Below the pieces are notes generated by a model. That model was not told the origin of the DNA and made no database searches. It worked only from the letters and a program-made list of their open reading frames with translations. A DNA stretch of 40,762 bases from an uncultured Odoribacter sp. (GTDB lineage: Bacteria > Bacteroidota > Bacteroidia > Bacteroidales > Marinifilaceae), in contig CALUKE010000023.1 of the NCBI GenBank assembly GCA_944321165.1, forward strand, positions 1-40,762, written 5' to 3'. The translations under genes were made by a program, and so were the position numbers. Below are positions 17,661 through 26,178 of this stretch, one piece after another; positions within the stretch are counted from its first letter, which is position 1; each line of letters begins with the position of its first letter.

Positions 17661-19385
17661 ATGAAAAGAACATTTAAAGCTGTTGCTATTGTCACAGTAG
17701 CTGGGTTTGTTGTTGCGTCTTGTTCCTCTTTGAATAAGATGAAGAGATTAGAAAAGAACATTACTTATAAAGTAACTCCTGAAGTTCTTGAAACGAAAGG
17801 CGGACAAGTAGATCTGAAAGTGGATGCTACAATTCCTGCTAAATATTTTAACAAGAAAGTTACCTTGGTGGCAACTCCGGTGCTGAAATTCCAGGATGGT
17901 GGCGAAAAAGCTTATGATCCGAAGACTTTCCAGGGAGAAAAAGTACAGGGAAACAATGAAGTGGTTCCTTATAAGACTGAAAAAACCGTTAATTATAGCG
18001 GAAGTGTGCCTTTTGAGGATGGCATGAGAATTTCTGGTTTGTATGTAAAATTCGAAGGTTCTAAGGGTAAGAAAAAGGCTGACTATGAATCTCGAAAGAT
18101 TGCTGACGGAGTATTGGCCACAGAAACAATGGTAAATAATCAACCGGCCATTGCTATTGGTGCTGACCAGTTTGAGAGAATTACAAAAGAGTCTCAGGAA
18201 GCAGCTATTTATTATTTGATCAATTCTTCACAGGTTCGTTCTAAGGAAACGAGATCTGAAGAAATCAAAGCAATGGAGCAATTCATCAAAGATGCGAAAG
18301 CTGCTGAAGACATGGAACTGAAGAATATTCAGATTCAGTCTTATGCTTCTCCGGACGGTCCGCTTTCATTTAACGAAAGCCTGGCAAACAACCGGGAAAA
18401 AGCTGCTGATAAATTTGTGAAGAATAATATGAAGAAAAACAAGATCGAAGAATATAAAGATCTGGATTTCTTTAAACAGTATGTAGTATCAGAGGACTGG
18501 GAAGGTTTTAAGAAAGCGATGGAAGAATCCAATATCCGTGATAAGGAACTGATTCTGCGTGTGTTGACGATGTATTCTGATCCTGAGGTTAGAGAAAGAG
18601 AAATCAAAAACATCTCATCTGCTTATTCTGTAGTGGCAGAACAGATTTTACCGAAATTGAGACGTTCTAAGTTTATTGTAAATGCAGATCGTATCGGTAA
18701 ATCAGACGAAGAGATCCGTACATTGGCAAAATCTAATCCGTCAGAATTGAACGTGGAAGAATTACTGTATGCTGCCACCTTGTTTGAAAGCGATGCTGAT
18801 AAATTAGCTATCTATGAAACTGCCATGAAACAATTCCCGAACGATTGGAGAGGTTTCAATGACGCAGGTATGATTCAGTTTGAAACTGGTAAGGTGGCTC
18901 AGGCAAAAGTAAATTTCGAAAAAGCCAACGCATTGTCTGCAAATAATAAAGTAGTGAAGAATAATCTGGGTGCCGTAGAATTGATCAATGGTAACGTAAA
19001 AGAGGCTGAAGTTCTGTTCGGCGCAGCTACTGGAGCCGGCGAAGAGGTAGACTACAACAAAGGAATTGTTGCTATCATGAATGGGGACTACAAAGCTGCT
19101 GTTGATTATTTCGGCAAATGTAACTGTGCTAATGCCGCTTTGGCTAATATTTTGGCTGGTAACAATAACGAAGCTGCTAAGAAGTTGAATGCCAATAAAG
19201 ATGATTCTGCTTTGGTCGCTTACTTGAAAGCTGTCGTAGCTGCACGGAATAACGATAACAATGGAGTACTTTCTAATCTGAAAGTGGCTTGTAGCAAAGA
19301 TGCTGCCATGAAGAAATTGGCTGCTACAGACTTGGAATTTGCTAAATTGTTTGATAATACAGATTTCCAGGCTATTGTAAAATAA
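17661..19385 (+). CDS. Envelope lipoprotein with OmpA-like and tetratricopeptide segments
   Basis: A 574-residue lipoprotein: signal peptide with lipobox VASC and lipidated Cys21. Residues ~30-160 form a beta-rich domain. Residues ~210-250 contain IQIQSYASPDGP and NREKAADKFV, which resemble the peptidoglycan-binding OmpA C-terminal motif. A conserved helix with ILPKLRRSKF follows, and the C-terminal ~200 residues are TPR helices. I recognise this as a conserved Bacteroidales family found as an abundant TPR protein, but its function is not established; a structural link between outer membrane and cell wall is inference. The start is the ATG at 17661; an in-frame GTG two codons earlier is possible. 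Its own promoter and terminator bracket it. Confidence 0.88.
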   Translation: MKRTFKAVAIVTVAGFVVASCSSLNKMKRLEKNITYKVTPEVLETKGGQVDLKVDATIPAKYFNKKVTLVATPVLKFQDGGEKAYDPKTFQGEKVQGNNEVVPYKTEKTVNYSGSVPFEDGMRISGLYVKFEGSKGKKKADYESRKIADGVLATETMVNNQPAIAIGADQFERITKESQEAAIYYLINSSQVRSKETRSEEIKAMEQFIKDAKAAEDMELKNIQIQSYASPDGPLSFNESLANNREKAADKFVKNNMKKNKIEEYKDLDFFKQYVVSEDWEGFKKAMEESNIRDKELILRVLTMYSDPEVREREIKNISSAYSVVAEQILPKLRRSKFIVNADRIGKSDEEIRTLAKSNPSELNVEELLYAATLFESDADKLAIYETAMKQFPNDWRGFNDAGMIQFETGKVAQAKVNFEKANALSANNKVVKNNLGAVELINGNVKEAEVLFGAATGAGEEVDYNKGIVAIMNGDYKAAVDYFGKCNCANAALANILAGNNNEAAKKLNANKDDSALVAYLKAVVAARNNDNNGVLSNLKVACSKDAAMKKLAATDLEFAKLFDNTDFQAIVK

Positions 19386-19404
19386 TGCTAAGATTTACAA
19401 AATA

Positions 19405-19436
19405 AAAAAGCTGCGAAAACTTTCGCAGCTTTTTTA
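19405..19436 (+). terminator. Rho-independent terminator after the TPR lipoprotein
   Basis: Perfect inverted repeat AAGCTGCGAAA (19408-19418) / TTTCGCAGCTT (19421-19431) followed by a T-run (19430-19435). It lies 22 bases after the stop codon and has an A-run on the other side. Confidence 0.9.
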
Positions 19437-19496
19437 TTTATTTTCTTCTTCGTCCTTTTTAGTTTTTCTTTAACATATTTTTCCCGATGGTTGTTT

Positions 19497-19504
19497 TATA
19501 TTTG
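19497..19504 (+). promoter_or_regulatory. Promoter -7 box for the TlpA-like lipoprotein gene
   Basis: TATATTTG matches TAnnTTTG exactly; leader of about 40 nt to the ATG at 19550. The -33 region is not clear. Confidence 0.45.
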
Positions 19505-19549
19505 CTAATCAGAGTAATATGATTTTTTGTATCAAATAACGGGAAATAA

Positions 19550-20884
19550 ATGAAAGGATACATTGTTTGCATACTGATATTGTTATCTTTATTTTCATGT
19601 TCGAGAAGTGATGTTGTACAGATCAGTGGTCGGATTGAAAATGGAGATTCTATTGTCAGTATTTTAGTAGATGATACCATTTATACTTTTCCGGTGGATC
19701 AGCAAAATTTCTTTTCTGGAAAGATTGCTTTAAAGCAGGGAGGATATGCAACGATGCTGCATAATTCCTTAAATCTTTATTTGAGTCCGGGAGAAGATCT
19801 TGAAATTTATGTGAATGCCAATAATTTTTCAGGTTCTTTATATTTTCGGGGAAGTTTGGGCGGAATAAACAGTTATCTGAAAGAGCAGGATATAGCAGTG
19901 TTTTTTGACAAGGATTATTATGCTCTGAATGAAAATGAGTTTATTCAGAAAATGAAGGCTTTGATTGATGAAAAGATAAAGTTGTTAGAAGCGAAAAATT
20001 TTGATGATTCTTTTACGGAATTGGAAAAACAGCGTATTGGTTATTCTATTGCAGTGAGGGCTTCCTTATATCCGACTTTTCGTAAGAGCATGTATCCTGA
20101 AGAAAATTATCAACCGGGAAATGTGTTTTCGGATTTTTTATCCTCTTTTGCGATTAATAATGAAAAGCTGATCGGTTCGAAAGATTATAGGGATTTTTTG
20201 TTGAATTATGTCTTTTTACAAGGGGGAAGAGGTCGGGCGAATGAACAGGATTATTCGAATCAGATTGCTGATTATATTCTGGCAACAGTGACTAGTCCGA
20301 CGATTAAGAATTTTTTGTTGACTCAGCTTGTTTATGGATATATTTGTGAAAATAATGGAATAGAGGGAGCCAATTATTTATTGTCTGTATTTCATCGGGA
20401 GTGTACGGATCGGAATAAGGTGGCATATATCGATGAGATTGTAAAGCTGTGGGAAAAAATTCTGCCGGGTTGTGAAGCACCTGATTTTTCATTGAATGAT
20501 GTGGAAGACCAATCTGTAACTTTATCTTCTTTCCGGGGTTCGTATCTTTATATTACGGTTTGGGCGACTTGGTGTGTTCCTTGTAAAAATGAATTGCCCT
20601 ATTTGAATTTACTTCAGAAGAAGTATGCCAGAAAAAATATTAAATTTTTGACGGTGGCGGTAGGCGGGGCTGATGAACGACAAACCTGGCTTCATTTTTT
20701 ACAGCAAAATTCATATGCTGGTATCCATACCTTTTGTGGCTCTTCGGGTGAATTTGCTAAAAATTATATGATTATCAGTGTACCTCGTTTTATTTTGATT
20801 GCTCCGGATGGTAAGATTATTAATTCTAATGCTCCAAGGCCTTCCGGACAGATTTTACAATTATTTGAGACATTGGAATTGTAA
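19550..20884 (+). CDS. TlpA-like thioredoxin-fold lipoprotein
   Basis: A 444-residue envelope protein. The signal peptide ends in a lipobox with Cys17 (LFSC). Residues ~20-110 form a beta-rich domain like the DUF4369 region of related proteins, ~110-305 are helical, and the C-terminal ~135 residues are a TlpA/AhpC-type thioredoxin domain with active site Trp341-Cys342-Val-Pro-Cys345 and a cis-proline segment ISVPRF. Such proteins reduce or isomerise disulfides of exported proteins. The substrate is unknown. It has its own promoter and sits 110 bases before a second DUF4369-type lipoprotein gene, which also has a promoter. Confidence 0.9.
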   Translation: MKGYIVCILILLSLFSCSRSDVVQISGRIENGDSIVSILVDDTIYTFPVDQQNFFSGKIALKQGGYATMLHNSLNLYLSPGEDLEIYVNANNFSGSLYFRGSLGGINSYLKEQDIAVFFDKDYYALNENEFIQKMKALIDEKIKLLEAKNFDDSFTELEKQRIGYSIAVRASLYPTFRKSMYPEENYQPGNVFSDFLSSFAINNEKLIGSKDYRDFLLNYVFLQGGRGRANEQDYSNQIADYILATVTSPTIKNFLLTQLVYGYICENNGIEGANYLLSVFHRECTDRNKVAYIDEIVKLWEKILPGCEAPDFSLNDVEDQSVTLSSFRGSYLYITVWATWCVPCKNELPYLNLLQKKYARKNIKFLTVAVGGADERQTWLHFLQQNSYAGIHTFCGSSGEFAKNYMIISVPRFILIAPDGKIINSNAPRPSGQILQLFETLEL

Positions 20885-20931
20885 ATATTTTTTCTTTTTG
20901 CTTTTTCCTGGAAACAAATTCTTAAATTTTC

Positions 20932-20960
20932 TTGCGGCATTTAGTTTTTTCTTATCTTTG
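20932..20960 (+). promoter_or_regulatory. Promoter of the DUF4369 lipoprotein gene
   Basis: TTG (20932-20934), 18 bases, then TATCTTTG (20953-20960), a good -33/-7 pair. The leader to the ATG at 20995 is about 28 nt. Confidence 0.6.
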
Positions 20961-20994
20961 TGAAAAATTGCGTTATAAAATTACAGAATAAGAT

Positions 20995-21678
20995 ATGAAA
21001 AGAATTGGTTTTTTATTAGTTGCTTTTGTTCTTTTACTGGCTGCTTGTAGTTCTAATAAGGTAAAAGTGAGAGGAAAAGTTGTCGGTTTGCAGGGGACTG
21101 TAAAACTGCTGGCTGAAATGCCGGGACAACAAGGTTTGGTCATTCTTGCCCAACAGGATGTTACAGATGGAAATATCGATTTGCAGACGGAGGAATTGCA
21201 GATACCTGCGAGAGTTTGGGTAGATATTGCTGGAAAAAATACTTTGGAATTTATTTTGGACAGCAAAGATCAGATTTGGATTGAAGGTAAGATAAAATTT
21301 CCCGATCAGATTGAAGTGAAGGGTTCCGGTTTGGACATGGAATATGACAAATTGAAGAAAATGTTCAAGGAAAAATATGAAGCACCCATTGAACCGATTG
21401 ATAAATCAATAAAGAAAATTATGGATAAGCCCAAACGTTCAAAAGATGATGAAGTGTTATTGGGGGTATATCAATTGCAGAAACAGCGTTACTTGCGGAC
21501 TCGGGCTAAGTATGTTAGATCTTTAATAGAAGCGAATCCGTCGATGGAATTGTCTCTTTTCCTATTGCAAGATGAGTTGAAAGACAGTTTGGATTTACAG
21601 AAAGAGTTGTTTAAAAAACTCGAAATTGCCAATAAGGAAAGCAATATTTATAAGATAACTGCAGAAAGATTGCAATAA
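20995..21678 (+). CDS. DUF4369-type lipoprotein without a thioredoxin domain
   Basis: A 227-residue lipoprotein with lipobox LAAC and Cys18. Residues ~22-110 are beta-rich and resemble the DUF4369 domain that normally precedes a TlpA thioredoxin domain; residues ~115-227 are helical and lysine-rich. The protein then stops, so there is no CxxC active site. It resembles the front half of the TlpA protein at 29778-30878. A good terminator follows the stop and it has its own promoter, so it looks like a real short gene rather than a fresh truncation. Function unknown. Confidence 0.8.
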   Translation: MKRIGFLLVAFVLLLAACSSNKVKVRGKVVGLQGTVKLLAEMPGQQGLVILAQQDVTDGNIDLQTEELQIPARVWVDIAGKNTLEFILDSKDQIWIEGKIKFPDQIEVKGSGLDMEYDKLKKMFKEKYEAPIEPIDKSIKKIMDKPKRSKDDEVLLGVYQLQKQRYLRTRAKYVRSLIEANPSMELSLFLLQDELKDSLDLQKELFKKLEIANKESNIYKITAERLQ

Positions 21679-21732
21679 GGTAAAGCCATGTAAATGGTTT
21701 TGTTTTCCCGTTTTTATTACTTAGTTGTTTTT

Positions 21733-21761
21733 AGGGGGGACCGTTCGGTTCCCCCCTTTTT
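21733..21761 (+). terminator. Rho-independent terminator after the DUF4369 lipoprotein
   Basis: A GC-rich hairpin, AGGGGGGACC (21733-21742) against GGTTCCCCCCT (21747-21757) with one bulged T, followed by a T-run. It separates the lipoprotein gene from the sensor kinase. Confidence 0.85.
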
Positions 21762-21828
21762 ATTTCAGATTCAACAGATTTTGATTATTTTGTAATAAAT
21801 ATTATTTTTACAGAGATATTCTGGGGAT

Positions 21829-23394
21829 ATGGTAAAGAAGACTATTATTAAAATACTTCTGGTTGTTATGCTGGCTGCTTTTACAGCGGTTGTGGTGGTA
21901 CAATGGCTGTGGATAAAGTATGCCATCCGGGAAAGGGAAAAGAAATTTACTTCACAAGTATATGATGTGTTGAATCGGGTCGTTAATCGTATTGATGAGT
22001 ATAATTATTTGAAATATAAAGCGGAGATGAATCAGCAGATTGGGGAGGTGAAGAATTACAATGATCTGATTGCTTCTCAGCAAGGAGGGGGGACTGCAGA
22101 ATGGTATTCGAATAATCTGTTCAATATACTGAATAATGATATTAACCGTTTAAAAGGGGGACGTTCTTATCTTTTTTCTCCAGTTGTACCGTATGCCCGT
22201 TCCGGAATCGGCAAGAAAATCGATCAGGAATTTATCATACAGACAATTCGTTCCATGGAATTGCCTCAGCGGGATAGTACGGCGAGAGCTTTTGCGATTG
22301 CTCAAATTAACCAGCATATGCAGGGATTCCTGATGCGTTTGTTGCATGAGAAAGATCCGGAAAATGTTTCGATTGATCAACGCTTGGCAGATATTGATAT
22401 CGACAATTTGTTGCTGACAGGTTTTCGGGCATATAATATTCATCTGCCGTTTACTTATGAAATTATGACAAAACAGGACTTGTTAAATCGGGTGCAGTCC
22501 GGAGAAACTCATAATTTTCATTATGTGGAGTTGTTTCAACAGGATCTGGTCAAGAAAGGGTATTACTTGGGGGTTCGTTTTGAATCTGTACAACCGGTTT
22601 TGCTCGAGAATATGGGGTGGTTGTTTTTAGCTTCCGGATTTTGTATTTTTGGGTTGATGTTTGTTTTTATCGTAACGATTGTGATCATTATGCGCCAACA
22701 GAAATTATCTGTGATCAAGAATGATTTCATCAATAATATGACTCATGAGTTCAAGACACCGATCGCTACTATCTCTTTGGCGACATCTGCCATTACAAAG
22801 GAAAAAGTACTGAATGATCGAGAACAGATTCTGAAATTCAATATGATGATTAAGAAAGAAAACGACCGGATGAACAAGTATGTTGAACGGATTTTGCAAC
22901 AGGCGAAACTGGATCGTAAAGAATTTCAGATGAACAAGACGGAAGTGGATATGAATGAAATGGTCAGAGAGGCGGTAGAACATTTTATGCTGATTGTGCA
23001 GAATGCCGGAGGAACTTTGAAATGTCATTTTGAAACAGAACATTTTGTACGATATGTAGATGAGGTACATATGATGAATGCGGTTTGTAATTTGATTGAT
23101 AATGCTATAAAATATTCGGCGGATAAACCGGATATATTGGTATATACTCAGGAACGGAATAATGCGTATATAATTGGAGTGCAGGACCATGGTATTGGAA
23201 TTTCAAAGGATGCCCAGAAAAAAGTTTTTAAGCGTTTTTATCGGGTCCCCAGTGGCAATGTGCACAATGTAAAAGGCTTCGGTTTGGGATTGAGTTATGT
23301 GAAATCGATTGTTGAATTGCATGGCGGAATCGTTCGTTTGACTTCGAAAAAAAATAAAGGAACTTTGGTTGAAATAGAGTTTAAAAAAGAATAA
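21829..23394 (+). CDS. Sensor histidine kinase, RprX-like
   Basis: A 521-residue membrane kinase. Transmembrane helices at ~8-28 and ~263-288 frame a periplasmic sensor region of about 235 residues with no domain I recognise. No HAMP domain intervenes before the dimerisation helix, where His306 (NNMTHEFKTPIA) is the phosphorylation site. The ATPase domain shows the N-box NLIDNAIKYS, G1 DHGIGIS, F-box RFYRV and G2 GFGLGLSYV. The layout resembles RprX of Bacteroides fragilis. The response regulator starts 11 bases downstream, so the pair is one operon. The signal is unknown; neighbours suggest an envelope-related stimulus, which is inference. Confidence 0.93.
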   Translation: MVKKTIIKILLVVMLAAFTAVVVVQWLWIKYAIREREKKFTSQVYDVLNRVVNRIDEYNYLKYKAEMNQQIGEVKNYNDLIASQQGGGTAEWYSNNLFNILNNDINRLKGGRSYLFSPVVPYARSGIGKKIDQEFIIQTIRSMELPQRDSTARAFAIAQINQHMQGFLMRLLHEKDPENVSIDQRLADIDIDNLLLTGFRAYNIHLPFTYEIMTKQDLLNRVQSGETHNFHYVELFQQDLVKKGYYLGVRFESVQPVLLENMGWLFLASGFCIFGLMFVFIVTIVIIMRQQKLSVIKNDFINNMTHEFKTPIATISLATSAITKEKVLNDREQILKFNMMIKKENDRMNKYVERILQQAKLDRKEFQMNKTEVDMNEMVREAVEHFMLIVQNAGGTLKCHFETEHFVRYVDEVHMMNAVCNLIDNAIKYSADKPDILVYTQERNNAYIIGVQDHGIGISKDAQKKVFKRFYRVPSGNVHNVKGFGLGLSYVKSIVELHGGIVRLTSKKNKGTLVEIEFKKE

Positions 23395-23405
23395 AAATTA
23401 GGCAT

Positions 23406-24095
23406 ATGGCACAAAAAATATTGTTAGTAGAAGATGATCCTTGTTTTGGTTCGGTATTGAAATCATATTTGGAACTGTCTGATTATGAGGTTACTTTGTG
23501 TGTAAATGGAAATGAAGGAATCGATGTTTTCCGAAAAGAAAAATTCGATATTTGTCTGTTGGATGTGATGATGCCGGAAATGGATGGTTTTACTTTGGGA
23601 CGGAAAATTCGAGAGGTGGATGCCAATGTCCCTTTTGTATATATTACGGCCAAAAGCATGAAAGAAGATATGAAACAGGGATATGAAATCGGGGCCGATG
23701 ATTATATCGTTAAACCTTTTGATTCTGAGGTGTTGATATTGAAGATTAAAGCTATTTTGAGTCGTAGTAAGCATGAAGAAGCAGAACCGAAGCCTAAATT
23801 CATTACAATTGGCGAATATGAATTTAATACTGAATTACGTATTATTACCAAAAATGATGAGCAGGTTAAGTTGACTCCCAAGGAAGCGCGTCTGCTGGAA
23901 TTGTTATATCATCATAAAGATGGATTATTACCTCGGGAGAAAGCATTGACTGAGATTTGGGGTACCAATGATTATTTTACGGCACGGAGTATGGATGTAT
24001 ATGTCACTAAATTGAGGAAATATTTTAAAGACGACGAAAAGATCAAGATTGAAAATGTTCACGGTTCAGGTTTCCGCTTGGTGATAGAGGAATAG
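23406..24095 (+). CDS. OmpR-family response regulator, RprY-like
   Basis: A 229-residue regulator. The receiver domain (~4-120) has the acidic pocket Glu9-Asp10-Asp11, phospho-acceptor Asp53 (LLDVMMPEMDGF), the conserved Thr/Ala switch region YITAKS and the lysine of IVKPF. The C-terminal winged helix (~130-227) has LTPKEARLLELL and the recognition-helix part RSMDVYVTKLRKYF. It partners with the kinase just upstream and resembles RprY of Bacteroides/Porphyromonas. Its stop codon is 5 bases from the stop of the convergent sigma gene, so the two transcripts must overlap. Confidence 0.95.
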   Translation: MAQKILLVEDDPCFGSVLKSYLELSDYEVTLCVNGNEGIDVFRKEKFDICLLDVMMPEMDGFTLGRKIREVDANVPFVYITAKSMKEDMKQGYEIGADDYIVKPFDSEVLILKIKAILSRSKHEEAEPKPKFITIGEYEFNTELRIITKNDEQVKLTPKEARLLELLYHHKDGLLPREKALTEIWGTNDYFTARSMDVYVTKLRKYFKDDEKIKIENVHGSGFRLVIEE

Positions 24096-24100
24096 ACCAA

Positions 24101-24661
24101 TCAGATCCACAACCATTGAATAAGCAGGGCGATGTCCTGCTTTTTTAATAATCTGAGGAGTTTTTTCTTGCTGTCGCTGCGATATTCTTTGACTGTGTCT
24201 AAGGAAATATGAAGCTGGGATGCAATTTCTGTCAGTTTTTTACCTTCCAAGGAGAGTTGCATCACTTGACGGCATTGTGGTGAAAGAGTTTGAATGGCTG
24301 TGTATAGGCTGGCATAAACATCTTCTTTTAATACGTGTTCCCAATAGTTGTCTGTCTCATCCGGCGAGGAAAGCAGATGTTCCTGATATTTATTTCTGAC
24401 TTTCTGATTGCGTAGATGGTTTAAACATTTGTTTTTAAGAGCTGCATAAAGAAAATATTTAAGATCATTTATCGTTGAAAAACGGGTTTTGCAATCCAAT
24501 AATGAAATGAAAACATCTTGCACCAAATCTTCCGATATATCTTCATTTTTGGTGTAATAATTTGCAACCGCCTTTAAAGCAATATAATAATTTTTGTATA
24601 AATAGCGGAATGCATCATTGTGTTTTTGAGAAATTAAAGATAATAAGTCGTTTTGTTCCAC
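24101..24661 (-). CDS. ECF RNA polymerase sigma factor (Bacteroidota SigW/FecI-like)
   Basis: A 186-residue extracytoplasmic-function sigma factor. Region 2 (~20-85) includes DLVQDVFISLL, and region 4 (~125-175) contains LSPQCRQVMQLSLEGKKLTE followed by the helix-turn-helix with SLDTVKEYRSD. Such factors pair with a FecR anti-sigma protein and a TonB-dependent transducer; here fecR starts 192 bases away on the other strand. The start codon is GTG at 24661; no ATG lies upstream in frame. It is convergent with the response regulator, 5 bases between stops. The usual layout has sigma and fecR on the same strand, so divergence is somewhat unusual. Targets are probably the locus at 24854-30878 (inference). 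Confidence 0.93.
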   Translation of the reverse strand: MEQNDLLSLISQKHNDAFRYLYKNYYIALKAVANYYTKNEDISEDLVQDVFISLLDCKTRFSTINDLKYFLYAALKNKCLNHLRNQKVRNKYQEHLLSSPDETDNYWEHVLKEDVYASLYTAIQTLSPQCRQVMQLSLEGKKLTEIASQLHISLDTVKEYRSDSKKKLLRLLKKQDIALLIQWLWI

Positions 24662-24853
24662 TTTACTGTTAATTTTTCAGCTGTAAAGTTATAGAATAAC
24701 TTGGCATTTTTTTTAATGATTCTTTAAAATATTGTTCTTAATTTTTTTTTCATTTCTATCCCCCCCTTTTAAAACGTTTGAGTGTTTTTATAAAAGAAGA
24801 TTATGAGTGAGACTTTTGAAGGAGAGGGGTATCTTTACTTTAATTCGTAGAAA
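24662..24853. promoter_or_regulatory. Divergent control region between the ECF sigma gene and fecR
   Basis: This region contains a T9 run (24742-24750) and a C7 run (24760-24766). A 7/8 match to the -7 box, TATCTTTA (24830-24837), faces fecR with only ~10 nt of predicted leader, and a 7/8 match TAACTTTA faces the sigma gene (plus 24684-24691). Neither has a good -33 box, so one or both may use an alternative sigma factor such as the encoded one. Confidence 0.35.
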
Positions 24854-26038
24854 ATGGTTACAAAAGAGAGAGAGTTATTCGATATTTCAGATTTAATTGT
24901 GAAATCTTTATTGGACGAGTTGTCTGATGATGAACGTTTGCGTTTAGAGGGATGGTTGGCGGAATCAGATCAGCATCGCCGATTGTTTACAGAAATATGT
25001 TCTGAAATCAATCTGTCTGAACAACGGCGAGTATATGTTGATTCTTCTTCAGAAAAGGCCTTTTTACGTTTTATGATGGTAAAAAAGCAACGGGAGGATA
25101 AAAAATTTCGCAGACGATTTTCTGTTTTTAAATATGCCGCTTTGTTTGCTTTACCGCTTTTACTTGCCGGGGTGGTGTGGTGGTTTTATCATAGCGGAGA
25201 GGAGGTGGTGATGCCTCCTTCTTATGCAGAGACATTGGAACAGTTCTCTTCGTATCAACCGGTATTGACTTTGGAGGACGGGCGAGAAATGGTTGTTGAT
25301 AAAGATAATTCTGCTTTGAATGCCCTGAAGGGAATCACTGTTTCGGGAAAACAAGAGGCTGCATTGATTTATTCCGGAGATCCGACACAAACGGTTGATT
25401 TGGTATACCATGTATTAAGTACACCGGCACAGTGTGATTATCATTTTACCTTGTCTGATGGAACCAAGGTTTGGATGAATGCCCAGTCGACTTTAAAATA
25501 TCCGGTTGCTTTTGGGCCTGGGGAACGTACTGTTTACGCCAGTGGTGAGATTTATCTGGAAGTTGCTCAAGATTCTTTGCGTCCTTTTTATGTAGTTACG
25601 GATGATTTAAAAGTGAAAGTGTTAGGGACAGCATTTAATGTGAGTGCTTATCAGGATGAAGATTTTGTGACAGTGACCTTGGTTCGGGGAAAAGTTGCTG
25701 CTTATGTCAATGATGCAATTTACCAATTGCTGCCGAGCAAACAGTTGTATTTTGATCTCCCCAATAAAGAGGTTCAATTGCATGCTGTGAATGTGAATGA
25801 TTATATCGCCTGGAAAAATGGACAATATGTATTTAAAGGACAAACCCTGGGTAAAGTAGCCAAAGTTTTGCAACGTTGGTATGATGTGGAGATTATTTTT
25901 GAGTCACAGAGTTCAAGAGAAGTGATTTTTACTGGTGTTATAAATAAAGAAGAGCCTTTAAGTGAATTTGTAGAACGTTTGTTCTTGAGTTCCTCTTTGG
26001 ACTGTCGAATGGAAGAAAATCGTTTGTATATAAAATAA
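24854..26038 (+). CDS. FecR-family anti-sigma factor (with DUF4974)
   Basis: A 394-residue inner-membrane anti-sigma protein. The cytoplasmic N-terminus (~1-90) binds the ECF sigma factor; residues ~92-111 are the transmembrane helix (ALFALPLLLAGVVWWFY). The periplasmic part has the FecR domain (~190-285, with YHFTLSDGTKVWMNAQSTLK and VLGTAFNVSAY), and the C-terminal DUF4974 (~325-394), which normally contacts the signalling domain of a SusC/TonB-dependent transducer. It should keep the adjacent divergent sigma factor inactive until the transducer signals. The transducer gene expected right downstream is missing, so its regulatory circuit may be broken or may depend on a transducer elsewhere. 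Confidence 0.95.
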   Translation: MVTKERELFDISDLIVKSLLDELSDDERLRLEGWLAESDQHRRLFTEICSEINLSEQRRVYVDSSSEKAFLRFMMVKKQREDKKFRRRFSVFKYAALFALPLLLAGVVWWFYHSGEEVVMPPSYAETLEQFSSYQPVLTLEDGREMVVDKDNSALNALKGITVSGKQEAALIYSGDPTQTVDLVYHVLSTPAQCDYHFTLSDGTKVWMNAQSTLKYPVAFGPGERTVYASGEIYLEVAQDSLRPFYVVTDDLKVKVLGTAFNVSAYQDEDFVTVTLVRGKVAAYVNDAIYQLLPSKQLYFDLPNKEVQLHAVNVNDYIAWKNGQYVFKGQTLGKVAKVLQRWYDVEIIFESQSSREVIFTGVINKEEPLSEFVERLFLSSSLDCRMEENRLYIK

Positions 26039-26067
26039 ATAACTATGTATTATTAAAAAATTAATTT

Positions 26068-26178
26068 ATGAACAAATTGTTTTTAACAGGAGTATTCGTT
26101 GCCATGGCGTTATGGGCTGTGGGACAAAATCAGGAAGAGAAAAAGGAGCAGGTGGATGGTAAGGCTATTGGGAATTGA
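26068..26178 (+). pseudogene. 36-residue secreted leader remnant at a deletion junction
   Basis: An ATG 29 bases after fecR opens a short frame encoding a clear signal peptide (MNKLFLTGVFVAMALWAVGQ) and a short charged stretch, then stops at TGA 26176-26178. Position and signal peptide fit the first residues of an exported protein, probably the missing SusC-like transducer, though the short stretch is not diagnostic. The sequence passes directly into mid-SusD coding sequence near 26160. Its stop overlaps the first ATG of the SusD fragment (TGATG), so that fragment could be translated by coupling. No lipobox is present. Confidence 0.6.
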
